Counted from the first letter of the stretch, positions 1 to 12,261 are shown. The stretch is 64,000 nucleotides of DNA from Ampelocalamus luodianensis (GCA_036346255.1 CM070629.1:7445001-7509000); one strand, 5' to 3'. A program made the numbers and translations. The notes: generated by a model not told the origin, from the sequence alone.

Positions 1-1179
1 ATTCCTCTCTGCACAAGCAAAATCATTATCAATCAAAGCACTATCTTGAATAAAATTATGCAAAGCCATTGTTGCAATGATAATTTTCTTTTGTTTGTCT
101 TCATGATAACTTAGAATTTTCACTGGAATATACCACTTCATCTTCCAAATACCAAACGTACGCTCAATGACATTCTAAAGGGAAGAGTGATGAAAATTGA
201 ACACCTCTTTTAGTCCAACTGGTGTACCACCATTTCGGAATTCAGGTACATGATACCTCTGGTTCTTGTAGGGAGCTAGATAACCTTTGCGGTTTGGGTA
301 TCCGGAATCCACCAGATAGTACTTTCCAACAATTCAAATGGAAAATAACTATTGACCCCATATACGAAGGTTGGTAATGTACGTGCAAACAAGGAAAGTA
401 CCTTCCGGAGGGTGTGGAAAGCAGTCCTTGTACGTTACCAAGGTATCAAGGAATATGCGCGTGTCGTGTGCAGACCCTAGCCATCCAGTGCAAACAAAAG
501 TGAACCTTATGTCAAAATCACAAACAGTCATGACATTCTGACTAGTGTATCTGTGCCGGTTGAAATGCACAGGTTGTTTCTTGCATGGCACCGTCACAGG
601 TATATGTGTGCCATCTATTGCATTGATTCAATTATGAAAATGAGGGGAAAACCTCTCCTCTCGAAGTCTACAATGTACTGTAGAGAATTGAGGATTTAAA
701 GGCTTTATGTTGTTAATACCAAGATGGTACATACATTCCAAAACCTCCGCAAACTTCCTACTCACGGTTTATTCGGAATGGCCAAACCAGTTCTTGACTT
801 GGTAGTTGAATTGAGGAGCTCCACAAGTCCATACGAACATTGTGAATTCTTCCTTTGAGTTCACTTCCGTAGTTGATTTCAAGCCATAGTTATTAACAAG
901 AGTATTATGAAGGCGAAGAAAAACTAACATTTGCATTTTAAACATGTCATAACACTCTTGTGCACTAGCAAGTGTATCCTCAACCTATTGGATCCCCGTG
1001 ATTGTAGGTATTTTCCTTGGCCTCTTCGTACTGGAGTCACCATAGTTATCCAAACATCCAAAAGCGACAATCACAGCTAGCGGCAAGAACATATTCGGTC
1101 CTCCATCATCCACAACAGCTTCGTGAGTTGATTCATCATCACTTGAACCATATGAACTTGAAGAGTTCATCTGGCACAA
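1..1179 (-). pseudogene. PIF/Harbinger transposase (DDE_Tnp_4), decayed and cut by the window edge
   Basis: Reading down the minus strand from about 1179, the translation has an acidic/serine-rich N-terminus, a basic KRPRK stretch and then a DDE_Tnp_4-type catalytic core. The first catalytic Asp lies in A-I-D-G-T-H-I-P near 610. The second lies in G-S-A-H-D-T-R near 465. The Glu lies in R-N-V-I-E-R-T-F-G near 163. The best open piece is 349-597. Stops interrupt the frame at least near 985 (TAG after T-G-I-Q), 770 and 635, so this copy cannot make a full transposase. Such enzymes cut and paste Harbinger elements and work with a Myb/SANT-like partner, which sits just upstream on the same strand. 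The C-terminus and left terminal repeat lie outside the window. Family assignment is from motifs recognised by eye. Confidence 0.82.
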
Positions 1180-1190
1180 ACAAATAATTT

Positions 1191-1350
1191 AATTAATAAG
1201 TGACCACCACTGGAAATAAACAAATGACATAATTAATAAGTGACAACCATATACCATACAAAAAGAACATAATTACTAAGTGACAACCACATAGCATCAA
1301 CAAATGACACAATTAATAAGAGACCACCAAGTAGCATACATAAGTGATAG
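1191..1350. repeat. 40-bp tandem repeat, four copies
   Basis: Units beginning AATTAATAAGTGACCACC-like start at 1191, 1231, 1271 and 1311, exactly 40 bp apart, with a few substitutions per unit. The array lies between the two Harbinger genes, just upstream of the transposase start on the minus strand. Confidence 0.85.
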
Positions 1351-1492
1351 AGCAAGCCACATAGTATATTACATAACACATGACATAAGGGATAAATAGG
1401 TTCAACTCTCAGGAATACAGTTCAAACTATCTAACGCCTCTTCCTCTCCTCCCATGTCCTTATAAGCCATGTTAGCCTCCCTTGAGGTGTAT

Positions 1493-2415
1493 TTAGTGTG
1501 TGAAAGACATCTCGATACTCCTTCTTGATGAGGAGTTGTGTGGCATAGAAATGCACATTAGTCCCTTCTCCGGCCCCAGCCTCAATAACCAAATCATCTC
1601 AGATATCTCTTGCCTAACAGGATCAACCACTGGACCAGGTGTATTGTTCACATAATTCTTGCTACCATGAGACCTCTCCACAATATCCACCAAAAGCTTC
1701 AATTGCACGTCTTTGAACGTATTCTTCGGCTTCTTTCCACTTGGTGAGTCATGGGCAGCTCTCTTCAGCCTTGCTGTCTTCTTGCTCTTGTCTACATGGG
1801 GTGACTTCTTTGGTGCAGTGGTTCCCTCCTCATCCTAAAGCTCATCACCCTCACCCTCATTATCCTCAAGATTCACATGGGCGGCACCATCTACTCTAGG
1901 TACATGAGAGGATTCATTCGTACAACTTGCACCATCATAAATGATGTCAAGCATGTCCTCATACTGCAGGGGTGATTTCTTGAACTTGCCACAATGTGAC
2001 ATGGCCTGCGATTAAAGAAATGCAAGAATCCATTACACAATCTGAACAATTGAATTCTCATACACATGCAACAACATTAAAGATTACATACCTTAATCTG
2101 TTCAGCCCAACACTCATCACTTGCCTCAATGGATCCAGTCTTAGGATCGATGCCTAGCCCCGATGCATGGAGCTTCAATGTCTTCCAATTGGAATAGTCT
2201 CTTTTCAAGCTGTCCCAATGGTTCTTTAATTGCTTACGGCCGTACTCTCTATTAGTGCGTCATTTAAACTTGGTTATAAGGTTTTGATACCCTTTGTTAT
2301 TCAAACATTGCAGAGGTCTATTTTTTCCTAGCACCTGTTCCACGCAGATGTCAATGAACATTTCATTTGTGAATGCATCCCATATTGCAGTGTTTGCGGC
2401 TTGTGCTTTATCCAT
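1493..2415 (-). pseudogene. Myb/SANT-like ORF1 of a PIF/Harbinger element, two premature stops
   Basis: The minus-strand ATG is at 2413-2415. The N-terminal part (M-D-K-A-Q-A-A-N..., W-D-A-F-T-N-E-M-F, ...N-H-W-D-S-L-K-R-D-Y-S-N-W) matches the Myb/SANT-like DNA-binding domain of plant Harbinger ORF1 proteins. A probable intron runs from a GT donor near 2092 (after A-E-Q-I-K) to a CAG acceptor near 2008. Exon 2 then reads A-M-S-H-C-G-K-F-K-K-S-P and ends at 1493. It carries a lysine-rich stretch (K-K-T-A-R-L-K-R-A) and a C-terminal region with a likely coiled-coil/dimer role. A TGA replaces a Trp codon in the SANT region (near 2262) and a TAG interrupts an acidic stretch (near 1840). In this family ORF1 binds transposon ends and helps nuclear import of the transposase. 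The neighbouring transposase remnant supports that reading. Confidence 0.75.
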
Positions 2416-3230
2416 CTATAAGTGACATGCATATAAGGAAATATGTAACTACAACATGGAACTGGTAGCTACAAAATGGCCTAAATGAACTGACCGCTAC
2501 AAAGAAAATATCTGTGATGTTACATACAAGAATTACTGCCCACATCACCCAAGAATTCTGCTAAGACGATAATACTTCCCTATTGAGACTAATTAAACAA
2601 AAAAACTATCTATTGTATTTTATGAGTCAATAACAAACCAGTTTCATGACAAACATTCCCTCCAATCTAGATAAATATGCCATACTAAGGAGTCAAAACA
2701 GGACTATTGAATATGACATCCCAGATGATACATAAACATTGGCACAAACAAATACAACAAACAGAATAACTTGTGATAGTTCATATTTCTGTCTTACCAG
2801 CTTATTCACAATATATGTATTACCAAACTTAAATGTTTCACTTCATAATTACCAAAAGGCTTCACTGAAATGGTACTGCAATGACACATAAACATTGGAA
2901 TTGAAATTGGCAAATTGGGTTCAGTTTTTTTCTTGCTTCAAAGCATACTTGTATTTGATTTTTAAGTACAAACTGTGATGGCTTTGCTCAATGCTAGACA
3001 CTGAGGAGCTCGAGTACTATGACAAGAATATTTGACCACTTTGTGTTGTTCACAATACAGTCATCACCTACCGATGTTTGCTATTTTCATAGCTCATGTG
3101 TGATCCTTTTTATTCCTCATTCACAGTCAAGCAACTTAGTGAAGTATGTAACTAGCACAACAAGTTTGCAAGGGAATGCATCAGATAGTTTGTCAGATGC
3201 ATCAAATCTGAAGCAACACAACCATGGATT
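2416..3230. other. AT-rich non-coding stretch
   Basis: No gene-like reading frame or recognisable repeat was seen. It is probably the 5' flank of the Harbinger ORF1 or the internal part of the same element. The open frame at 3019-3282 has no recognisable domain. Confidence 0.4.
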
Positions 3231-3770
3231 CATAGGAGCAGGTTGGAGGGAGGTTGCACCTTCGAATCAAGGAAGGAGGTGAGGACGGGTTGCTCGGTGG
3301 AGGTAGCCGGAGGTGCGGGCAGACGACCGGGAGCGGTGTGGAGACCAAATTCGATTGGGCAGAGGCTGGAGGAGGCGTTGTCGGGCGGGAGGGCGGCCAG
3401 GGGAGGCGCAGTTGGGCTGGAGGACGGCCGGGGGAGATGCGGCTGTGCGGGAGGGCGATGGGACAGGCGGGGCGGGCTGTGACTGTGTGGAGCACAGCCG
3501 CCGCTAGGGACACTAGGGTTCAGGCCAAGCGCTCGGGGAGGGGAATAGGAGGTTGCGAAGGCCTCAGGGAATAAGTACTTGATATGGGGCGGGTAATGAC
3601 CCCAAAAGTTCGAGGGCATTTTTGGAATGCAGAGCGGGGGAAGCAGCAAGAAGCCCCTCACGACCGGCTTCCAGCTTCCACACGTTCAAACGACTTTGAG
3701 CTTCTGACAAAAGCGGGGGAAAAGCCATCTATTTGGTTCAGCTTCTGGCTTTTTTGACCGAAAAGGTGTG
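3231..3770. other. GC-rich island with low-complexity open frames on both strands
   Basis: About 330 bp (3240-3570) is G-rich on the plus strand and open in several frames on both strands, so the frames probably reflect base composition. Near 3725-3765 the sequence TTTGGTTCAGCTTCTGGC resembles the ends of grass Harbinger-type elements. I could not find a matching partner or a 3-bp target duplication. Confidence 0.35.
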
Positions 3771-4685
3771 ATCATGCAATCATGCAAATTCAACGAAGTA
3801 GATGACGATAGGCTGTCAGCATCGTTCTTATCATGTTCTCTGGATTCGCTGTTGATGCAAGCAAATCAGCCATTCTTTAGGTGGTAGAGGTGGATGCTAG
3901 CCTTAAACATAGTAGTTTAGATCAGGCATCATAAAATAACTAAACAAACATCTCATTCATAGGTTCACAACGTTTGACTAAGAAAGCGTGCAGGAAAAGG
4001 TGCAATTTTGGAAGCAACTGACAATATAAACTAATCAAAAGTAGTCTAAAGTGGCTGACAAAAGGTCAAGATTTCTCAGCCTAGCTAGTAGCAAGTGACT
4101 TTGGTCTAAAAAAAGAAAACGAAAAAGAAAGCAGAAAGCTCGCAACTTCGGGTGTGTTGCCAAGTAGATCGCCGGCGCTTGCCATCGTCACGGATCCTAT
4201 GGCCCCACCTTCAACCTCTGACTCAAGGAGGCCCCTTTACGTCTTTCATCGCTCAAAACCGCCGACAAATGCAGAAGAAGTGGCAAAGCCAAGGCTAGGT
4301 GTGGACATCCAAGGTGAGGAGTCATCGTTTCGACGACTGAATCTTCTCTCACATCGTAGATGTTGTCAGGAGCAGCGCAAGGACATGGTTGTAATTTTTA
4401 GTCCTTTCCAAGTTTTAAAGATTGTTATGTAATTTGTTATCTTCTCAATGCCCCTTTTGTAATGCTATGGGTGGTTGTATGGTATCGTTAATATTAGTTA
4501 AGAGCTAATGGCCCTTGTGCCATGTTTGGCAAAAGAAAAAATCGCGTGTGGCTGAGATTAGCGGATTTCATTACGCTGTCGCTCTCTTGAGATGAGATAT
4601 TAGGTCAAGTCAAGCGGGCTTTCCCCCCTCCCTTTTTACGATTCTCCCTGTGTTGTAGTGTAAGTGCTTAGAGACTAGAGATTGC
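3771..4685. other. No supported gene
   Basis: A 92-codon frame at 4154-4432 has no recognisable domain. The sequence after it (4400-4540) has the look of a transposon 3' end, followed by an A-rich run near 4530, but I cannot assign a family. Confidence 0.3.
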
Positions 4686-6150
4686 CATACGCCTACTTGT
4701 CATGTCACTTTGGGGAAAAGGACAATGATACGAGCCGTGCATCCGATACTCGCAAGCTTATCGGACGATGCCACTAATCATACCACGTGGGTACGCATCG
4801 GGTCGGACGTCCCGCTCACTTCCCAAGCCTTTAACTTTATCAGTCACTTTTCGTCCGACTGTTTCCCAGTTGTTTCCTTTCCTTCTCTCTATCCTTGCAC
4901 ACGGCTGCTTCCCCGTTGTTTCCTTTTCTTCTCTCTATCCTTGCACACAGCTCTTGCCTCTTGCTTGCATGGCTCTCATCCGGCTCCAAGAACACTGCTC
5001 CCTCCTCCAAATCTCCAGCTCCCACCTCCCAAAGCCCCGAGAAATCCTCACAAGAACCAACTTTTGCCACCCATGGGAGCTCTCCGTGTGCTGGTGGCCT
5101 CCCCACTTTTCCCACCAGTACACCGAAAGGAACCATCGTTGGTTGTGAGGAGGTCTGCGAGATCTAGGTGAAGGCGTCCATGGGAGCTCGCTGCTCCAAG
5201 CGCTCCGTGTGCTGGTGGCCTCCCCACTTCAAATTGTCGCTTCTTGGTAAGTACCACCTACCGCCACACACATTAGCAACTTTGTTTTTGGAAAGATCCA
5301 GTTTCCGGGCTGGGTGCATCCGGTTGATGCTTTGTTTCTTGGGGGAGTGGTGGTAGCGTCGGTCCTGCATTTGGGCCTGGTTTTCTTGTGTTTTTTTCGT
5401 GGATTTTTTTGGCTCGTTTGTGTGGGTTTGGTTAGTTTCGTGCTTTGGTTTGCGGCGATGGTGCCGTCGATCTTGGTGGAAGTCGCTGCGTATGATTCTA
5501 ATCCATTCGGTTGTTTTGTTTGGACGCTCAAGAACGATCAAAATCTTCAGCCTTCGGGTATGATTTTTGTTGCAGACGTTTGCTAAATTTGTTGCAGCAA
5601 TTAATTCGAAATGTTGCATAGAGTGTTTTTTATTTGTTGCATCAAATATTATGGCAAGAAGTATTTTTTGTTGCAACGGTGTGTTTGATTTGTTGGAGAT
5701 TTGTTTTCCTCTCCAGATGTTTCTCTTTTTTATTTTTGAGATGTTGAAATGGTGCATCTGTGAGCCCCCAAGTTCATTTGCGATGTTGAAAAAAATATTG
5801 TGATAATTGAAAAAAATGTTGCGACGACTGAAAAAAATATTGCGATCGTTGAAAAAATGTTGCATATGAATTCTGAGATGTTGCATTTTTTTATATATGT
5901 TGGCGTCCTTTTTTCATATGTTTGTTTTGATTATGAGATTTTTTAGATATCATCTTCTTTAAAATGTTACATATGAATTTTTTATATGTTGCAACAAGTG
6001 AAAAAAATATTACGATTGTGTTGGAGAGGAGTGTACGGGTACTGTACGTCCGAGCGCTAGTAGCGCCGGGGGAACTGCAGCACATTGAGATACCGTTACG
6101 AGATAAGATGTGTCGTTCATACGCCAACTTGTCATGTCACTTTGGGAAAA
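4686..6150. repeat. Segment bounded by a 33-bp imperfect direct repeat
   Basis: The sequence at 4686-4718 (CATACGCCTACTTGTCATG...) recurs at 6118-6150 with one substitution and a small indel. Between the copies lies a CT-rich part (4850-5260) with internal duplication of the CTCTCCGTGTGCTGGTGGCC-type motif (5081, 5202). An AT-rich part with many GTTGCA/TGTTGC motifs follows (5560-5900). The pattern suggests an inserted or duplicated non-autonomous element. No terminal inverted repeats were established and no gene is recognisable. Confidence 0.4.
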
Positions 6151-6198
6151 AAAATGTAGCACATTGAGATACCGTTAGGAGATAAGATGCACCGTTTC
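6076..6198. repeat. Tandem duplication of a ~41-bp block, 79 bp apart
   Basis: GCACATTGAGATACCG-containing blocks occur at about 6076-6117 and 6155-6196, offset 79 bp, with a few differences. The second block directly follows the right copy of the 33-bp direct repeat. Confidence 0.7.
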
Positions 6199-6629
6199 TT
6201 TTGAACTGTCAGTTTTGTTGCTCCTCTGTTACTTCGTTGCAAATATGGTTAAATATGTATTTTGTACGGTAATATCTTATGCAAATACCAAATGTTTTTT
6301 TTTACAATATGCTATTGTGAACGTCGTCCGATTTTTCGAGGGGTGTTTTTGACTCATTTTACCTCTTTTTGTAACAGAATAAAAAAATAGAAACGACAAA
6401 AACAACATCTACCATGCTTAAACATCGAAAAACCCGCCGCACCCCTGTAAAATGGCACTGTAGCTACATTAAAATGGCACTGGCCAGAACAGTAAGTGAT
6501 GATGCCATTTACTGTTCAAGGCTCTGTTTGCTCGCCTTTTTTCGGCCCGCCGCACCGTTTTTGCGTGGTCGTAGTGTCTTTTTTTTTTCCTGATGGACTT
6601 TTTTTTAGATAAAATCTGTTTCATGCCAC

Positions 6630-7490
6630 TCTAAAACTTGCTAATTTGAAATATACCATTCCAAACGAATTAATTATAAAAATACCACTCTAAAACATGC
6701 CTTTTTTTATATATACTACTCTTGGACTGTTTTTCCCTTGACCCTCTCTTTTCTCCCCACCAGTCACCATCCTCTCCATTTTCTTCCCAACGCTGCCGAC
6801 TATGCCACCAGCCCTCTCCTCCTCTTCCACCAGCAGCGTCCGCTCTTCCCCCGTCGCCGCAAGCCCTCTCCTCCTCTTCTACCGGCGGTGCTCTTCTTCT
6901 GCTCCTCGCCTTCCCCATCCTCTTGGTGCTCTGGTCACTCCCTTGGTCTCCACGGTGTTCCTCGTCAGCTATCTCCGCCCCATCAAGCTCGATCTCCCGC
7001 TGCTGCTCCACTCGCTCGTAGTGCTCACCTGCACCGTCGGTTAGCCGCGCTCACCTACCCCAACGGCAGCGGCGGAGGAGGGGGTAGAGGTGGTAGAGCC
7101 GATGGGCCGTGGCAGACGCCAACAGCAGAGGAGGAGGAGGGGTGTAGACCGGGCAGAGGAGACGAGGCTGTGTCGGACGCTGGCGGCGGCAGAGGAGGAG
7201 AGGTCTGGCGACGGCCGGGGAAGAAGGGCATCGATATTGGGGAAGGGAGGAAGGAAGATGGTGGCACCAAGGGGAGAAACTTCGGTTGGTGTGTTCACTG
7301 GAGCAGGATTTGATGGTGGCAGCGCGAAATCAAAGCAATGGAGGAAGAAGCAGGGGAGGATGGTGATAGGTGGGGAGGAAGGAGAGACTCAAACCAAAAC
7401 CGTCCTAAAGTGTTATATATCAAAGAAGAAAGTTAGTGTTATTTTTCCAATTAACTCTTTCTTTTGGAATGACATGACATGTATTAGAGT
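6630..7490. mobile_element. Possible MULE-like element with ~90-bp imperfect inverted ends
   Basis: The left arm (6630-6735: ATACCATTCCAAACGAATTA..., TATATATACTACTCTTGGAC) is roughly complementary to the right arm (7400-7490) when the latter is reversed (CATTCCAAAAGAAAGAG..., GATATATAACACTTTAGGAC). Identity by eye is about 70%. Between the arms lies a GC-rich core (6740-7330) open in several frames with proline-, serine- or glycine-rich translations and no recognisable domain. No target duplication was identified. Confidence 0.4.
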
Positions 7491-7859
7491 TGATGAATCC
7501 AATTTATCTTTTTTTTTTTTTTCACTTTTAAAAGGTGACATTTTAGTCAAAATCTCACGCGACGCATGTAATACACGTTGGCGCAATGATTATTCGAACG
7601 AGGGGGATAAAAGAAAGTTCGGAGATTGCAGCTGCATTCCCATGTAAATCTCAACGACTGCTGCATATATATACAGATTACCGCGCGCCGCTCAGGCTAG
7701 TAGTTGCCCTTCGCCGGCCTCTTATCCCTTTTGCCCCTCGCCTGCTGCTCCTCTTCTTGGCCGCCGCCTCGCCTCGGAGTCGGGGATCGACTGCACCGGC
7801 CGGTCAGTGCTCTTCTCCCGTGTACGTCTTCCTTCTCCTCTTGTGATACCGTAAAAAAA

Positions 7860-8110
7860 AGGGGGCAGCTAGACAACGTTAAGTTTCACTGAAGTTTCAA
7901 AAGACAACAAGTTTCATACCAGTTTCAGGTTCGAAGTATCAAGCAGGTTTTAGCAAGTTACAAAAAGTTTTCGAAAGTTTCAGTAGGTTTCAAGCAGATT
8001 CAAAAGGCTTCGACGAAGTTTCAAAAGTTCCAAGAATAAAGTTTTATCCATGTTTCATCAGGGTTCAGCAAAGAAATTTGGGAAGTATCAGAAGAACAAA
8101 AAAAACAGAA
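7860..8110. repeat. Short degenerate AAGTTTCA-type tandem repeat
   Basis: The motif AGTTTCA(A) or AGGTTTCA recurs about every 15-25 bp through this block (for example GAAGTTTCAAAAG and GTAGGTTTCAAGCAG). This is an imperfect, probably transposon-internal repeat with no coding potential. Confidence 0.6.
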
Positions 8111-9306
8111 TAAACACGTATTAAAAGCAAGTTTCATGAATTTGGAGGCCGGGGTTGTACTAGCTGGAGGTCGCGCGCCCGCCTGCTCACACCGCTCGGG
8201 CAGCCGCTTCCCCTGTGATCCGCTGCTGGAGCCTGGAGCCCACCTTTGGCTGCCGTCGCACCTCGCGGCGGCATCCGTACGCGCTGCTGCCCGTGTGTGG
8301 TCATCAGGATGCCGCCTCGCCCGTGCGCTACGATGTCGAGCTACTGCCTACCTCACATCCTCTAGCTCGCTCTCCGCCGGCCAGCCTGCGCCTCCTCACT
8401 TGCTCTGCGAGCACGCCAGAGAGCCAGCAAGCCATGTTTGAGCACACAAGGGGCTAAATCAGATGAAGAAACCGAGGGGGTGAATTGGAGCGAGCTCGGG
8501 GTGCCGACTGGGGTCTCCAGCGGCGAGATCCGCCGGCGGTTGCGACGAATGGAGCGGCGGACTGGTCGCTGTGGACAGAGAAAGGGGAAAAGATTGGCGA
8601 GCGGTGCTTCGTGCGTGAGATTCATGGCGAGAAAAACCAACGAGAGGAAGAATCGAGATGGAATCATGGCAGTCGTTGGATGCATAATATCGGGCGAATG
8701 AGACCTATTCCGTTGGGATGAGCTCGGACGGTATATTGTCCGTAAGTTTTTCTCTAAAAATAAAAAGACGCAATCTTGGTGTTTTGTCGTGGCCGATTCG
8801 TACGTTCTTGGCTCTCGTGCTGGTGTTTTTGACAAATTACTCTCCTTTTGGTGATTCATGCGTTTTGGTGAGATCTGTGCCGCCGCTGGTAGTTTTGTCT
8901 GTTGCCGCTGGCGTTAGCTCCTTTGTGAATTGTGATGATTTGATAATGTCTCTCGGGCGTGGGCAAGACGGGTATTCTGGCGGGGTCGTGGCCCATGCGT
9001 TGTTGCTGAATCTGATTCACGACGTGAATTCCCCCTTTTTTAGGTTTCAAGACACTTCTGTGCCTTTGGTCCCTATTAAAGTAAGGCATCATGATTAGTT
9101 TCTTGCTTACAAGTGTCATCTTGCGCAAACGGTGTTGCCATCATGCCATGGAAACGTTTTCCTCGTACATCTACTTCTTTCTCTGACAGGCAAATTCTTC
9201 CAGTGCTACTTCAAACCTGATTTCTGAATCAATATTTACATACGGCTCTTTGCAGCTTGCCCATTCTACGAACTTTTTGGCATAGGCGCAGGTGAACTCA
9301 ATTATC
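8111..9306. other. 5' flank of the intact ENT gene, no supported gene
   Basis: 8136-8720 is GC-rich and open in several frames without a recognisable domain. Just before the ENT start codon, a CAG followed by GTGAACTCAATTATC lies where copy 2 has ACAG followed by GTTGACAAAGT. Both copies may therefore have a 5' UTR intron ending about 15 bp before the ATG. The first non-coding exon would lie somewhere in 8400-9200. Confidence 0.35.
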
Positions 9307-12261
9307 ATGAGCCTCGAGATAGCAGGTGCAGAAGCACCTCAAGTTCAGGTCTCTTTACTTCTCTTCTTCAGTTCTGCAAGTTCATATGATGGTTCATGAT
9401 ATAGTATTCTAGATTTCAATAAAATGATTTATACTAACAATTGCTGTTTTTGGTTGTGAAATTGACAGGGGAAATTCCTCGGTATACTTGTCTGCTGGCT
9501 TTTGGGAAATGGAAGCCTTTTCGCATGGAACAGTATGCTTACCATTGAAGATTACTATGTCACTCTGTTCCCGGTACGTGCTTGTTTGTGACACTCAATT
9601 GATGGTTTGAATGAAATCAGTATTCAGTAGCATCATGCTTGCACTAGAATAGATGCAAAATGCATCCTTGTCCTTTGTTTTGGATGTTCTAGTAGATTCA
9701 ATTGATGGTTTGAATTAAACAGGTATTTAGTAGCATCATACATGCACTTGAATAGATGCTAAAGGCATCCTTTTGCCTTTGTTTATAGTGTTGGGGTAGA
9801 CTGAAAAATAACCATGATTTATTCTTGATTCAGTCAACATCTAAACATTCGGGTCCAGAACTTGTCAACCGAATGTCGAACTCATTTTACTGATATGGCT
9901 TATCATTTCTTACTTCCATTGTTTTCCCTTCCTTGGACTGAGAAAAACGACCCCTTCTCATTGCAGCGTTTGTTTCACTTGTACATTCAAATTTTAGCAA
10001 ATATACAATGATTTATAACCTACTACTTCTGATTGCAGAATTACCATCCAACAAGAGTCCTTACGCTAGTTTACCAGCCTTTTGCCTTTGGAATGACCTG
10101 CATCCTGGCATATCATGAAGCAAAGCTCAACACGAGGAAAAGGAATCTGTTTGGATTTGCAATTTTCTTAATTAGTTCTTTCGCATTAATAATGGTAAGT
10201 ATATTGCCTTTTGCAATAAAAAGAGATTAATGTGCCGGTATAACAGCTCGTGTAATCATCTTTGTTATTCTAGTTGGACATTGGTACTAAAGGACGGGGT
10301 GGAATTGGAGTCTTCGTTGGTGTATGCATAATCAGTGCCTTATTTGGGACTGCCGACGCCCATGTTGAAGGTGGCTTGGTTGGCGATCTTTCCTTCATGT
10401 GCCCGGAGTTCATTCAGGTAACCTTTTAGTCTTTACAGTGATTTGTGATGCTTGTGGTTATCTTTGTAGGTCTCAGACTCAGAGGCCTTGTTTTGCATTT
10501 CATGATCCATGTCATGCTTTGGATTTTCAGTCCTTCCTGGCGGGCTTGGCTGCTTCAGGAGCTCTGACATCAGCTTTGAGATTAATTACTAAGGCAGCTT
10601 TTGAGAACTCACCAAATGGTCTTCGGAATGGAGCTAGTACGTCCCAATCTTGCCAACATGTGGATATAGTAAAATTATATTGTGATATACAACAACCAAA
10701 AATATTTCTATGCACTTCCAAAATATAACTAAATGAATTCTAAAGCAAATGAGGGGTTAAGGGGATGGTTAATGACAGGAGCCAGGAGGTTAGCACTATA
10801 GCTATAGCTGTTTTATAATCTGTGCATTTTCATTTTCACACAGTAAAAAATAATTCGTTAAATAATACCTTTTTACCGATTGTGTAAAAATAGACATTAC
10901 CCTTCCAACTATAAACCAAGTTATAGAAGCACTGGTCTTAAGAAAAAAACACACCCAAGAAGTAAGTCTTATCTGTGGCTGTTTTGTCATCTTTTTTCCC
11001 TTCCTTTTTGCTTTGATAATGCCAAAATAGGAATGCTATAAATCCATTGTGATACCAAATTCTCAACAACTACTCTTTTCCCAAAAAGGAATATCCCTTT
11101 CAGCACTTGTTCTTGTTCATATAAGTATGTAACTCTCCCCTTTAATGTCTGGGTGCTTGTTTCAATCTTACATATTTCCCAAAATTTCATGATTTATCCG
11201 TATAACTGATCCATGTTTGATTGCTCACTGCAGTATTATTCTTTTCGATAACATGCGTCTTCGAGCTAGTTTGCCTCCTTCTATACGCATATGTGTTTCC
11301 CAAGTTACCCATCGTGAAGTACTACCGCTCAAAGGCAGCCTCTGAAGGGAGCAAGACCGTTGCCAGCGACCTTGCTGCTGCAGGGCTCAAAACTGTACAA
11401 GATAGACAAGTTTGTCTCTTTGGCACCAATGCCTATACACGGATTCCATGTAACTTTGCTATGAGAATCAAATGTTGATATACTGATTTTTCAGGTTGAG
11501 GAGGATCCACAAAAGCACGAGCGTTTAAGCACCAAAGAGCTTCTGATACAGAACATAGACTACGCATTTGATATTTTCCTGATATATGTCCTGACTCTAT
11601 CAATCGTCCCTGGTTTTTTATCCGAAGACACTGGATCACACAGCCTGGGTACATGGTAATGCTTCTTCCTTCCTCGCTTTTTTTATCAAGCACTTGCATC
11701 TCACATCTAATTTCAGCAAGGTGACTTCTGCAAAATTCAGTAGTATCATGCAAGCATCTGACATGCCATTTCTGACAAAAATTCAGGTATGCGCTTGTGC
11801 TGATCGCGATGTACAACGTGTGGGATCTTGCTGGGAGGTACCTGCCGCTGATCAAGTGCCTGAAGCTGACCTCTCGGAAGGGCCTGACGGCCGCGATCCT
11901 GGCGCGCTTCTTGTTCATCCCGGCGTTCTACTTCACGGCCAAGTACGGCGACCAAGGCTACATGATCTTCTTGACGTCCTTCCTGGGCCTGACCAACGGC
12001 TTCCTCACCGTGTGCGTCCTCACCGAGGCGCCCAAAGGATACAAGGCGAGTCCATTCTCATGCATTTTGGTATCAAGAAAATGTTTGTTGTCAGGAGCTG
12101 GTCAGTGTTTCAGGGTGTGGATGTGACTTGTATTTGCACTTTTGCTTGTGCAGGGTCCGGAGCAGAACGCTCTGGGGAACGTGCTCGTCGTATGCCTCCT
12201 CGCCGGCGTATTCTCCGGCGTCGTGCTCGACTGGCTGTGGTTGATAGGCAAGGGCTGGTGA
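9307..12261 (+). CDS. Equilibrative nucleoside transporter (ENT/SLC29 family), nine exons, copy 1
   Basis: Exons: 9307-9348, 9469-9573, 10039-10194, 10274-10417, 10531-10636, 11234-11409, 11495-11655, 11787-12045 and 12154-12261. All phases join to give 418 codons plus TGA, the usual length of plant ENTs. Diagnostic stretches are G-N-G-S-L-F-A-W-N-S-M-L-T-I-E-D-Y-Y in exon 2, H-P-T-R-V-L-T-L-V-Y-Q-P-F in exon 3, K-G-R-G-G-I-G-V-F-V-G then F-G-T-A-D-A-H-V in exon 4, K-L-P-I-V-K-Y-Y in exon 6 and D-W-L-W-L-I-G-K-G-W at the C-terminus. The hydrophobic pattern fits an 11-helix permease. Family members move nucleosides or nucleobases across the plasma membrane or tonoplast; the substrate here is not readable. 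The ATG was chosen because exon 1 (14 codons) matches copy 2 in position and phase. All introns are GT-AG except the last, which is GC-AG. The last two exons are much more GC-rich than the others. Confidence 0.93.
12046..12153 (+). other. GC-AG intron, last intron of ENT copy 1
   Basis: The exon ends ...TACAAG and the intron starts GCGAGT (12046-12051), matching the strong exon complementarity usual for GC donors. The acceptor is TGTGCAG at 12147-12153. The nearest GT (12050) would shift the frame. Copies 2 and 3 have GC at the same place (33367-33368 and 41060-41061), so the GC donor predates the duplications. Confidence 0.85.

Noticed and set aside
3202..3661. Pro/Ser-rich frames on the minus strand and Gly/Arg-rich frames on the plus strand
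   Set aside because: Compositional. The same DNA is open in five frames.
3725..3765. Harbinger-like terminal motif TTTGGTTCAGCTTCTGGC as the right end of the 1-2415 element
   Set aside because: The orientation of the motif is wrong for a right-hand terminus and no partner end or TTA/TAA duplication was visible.
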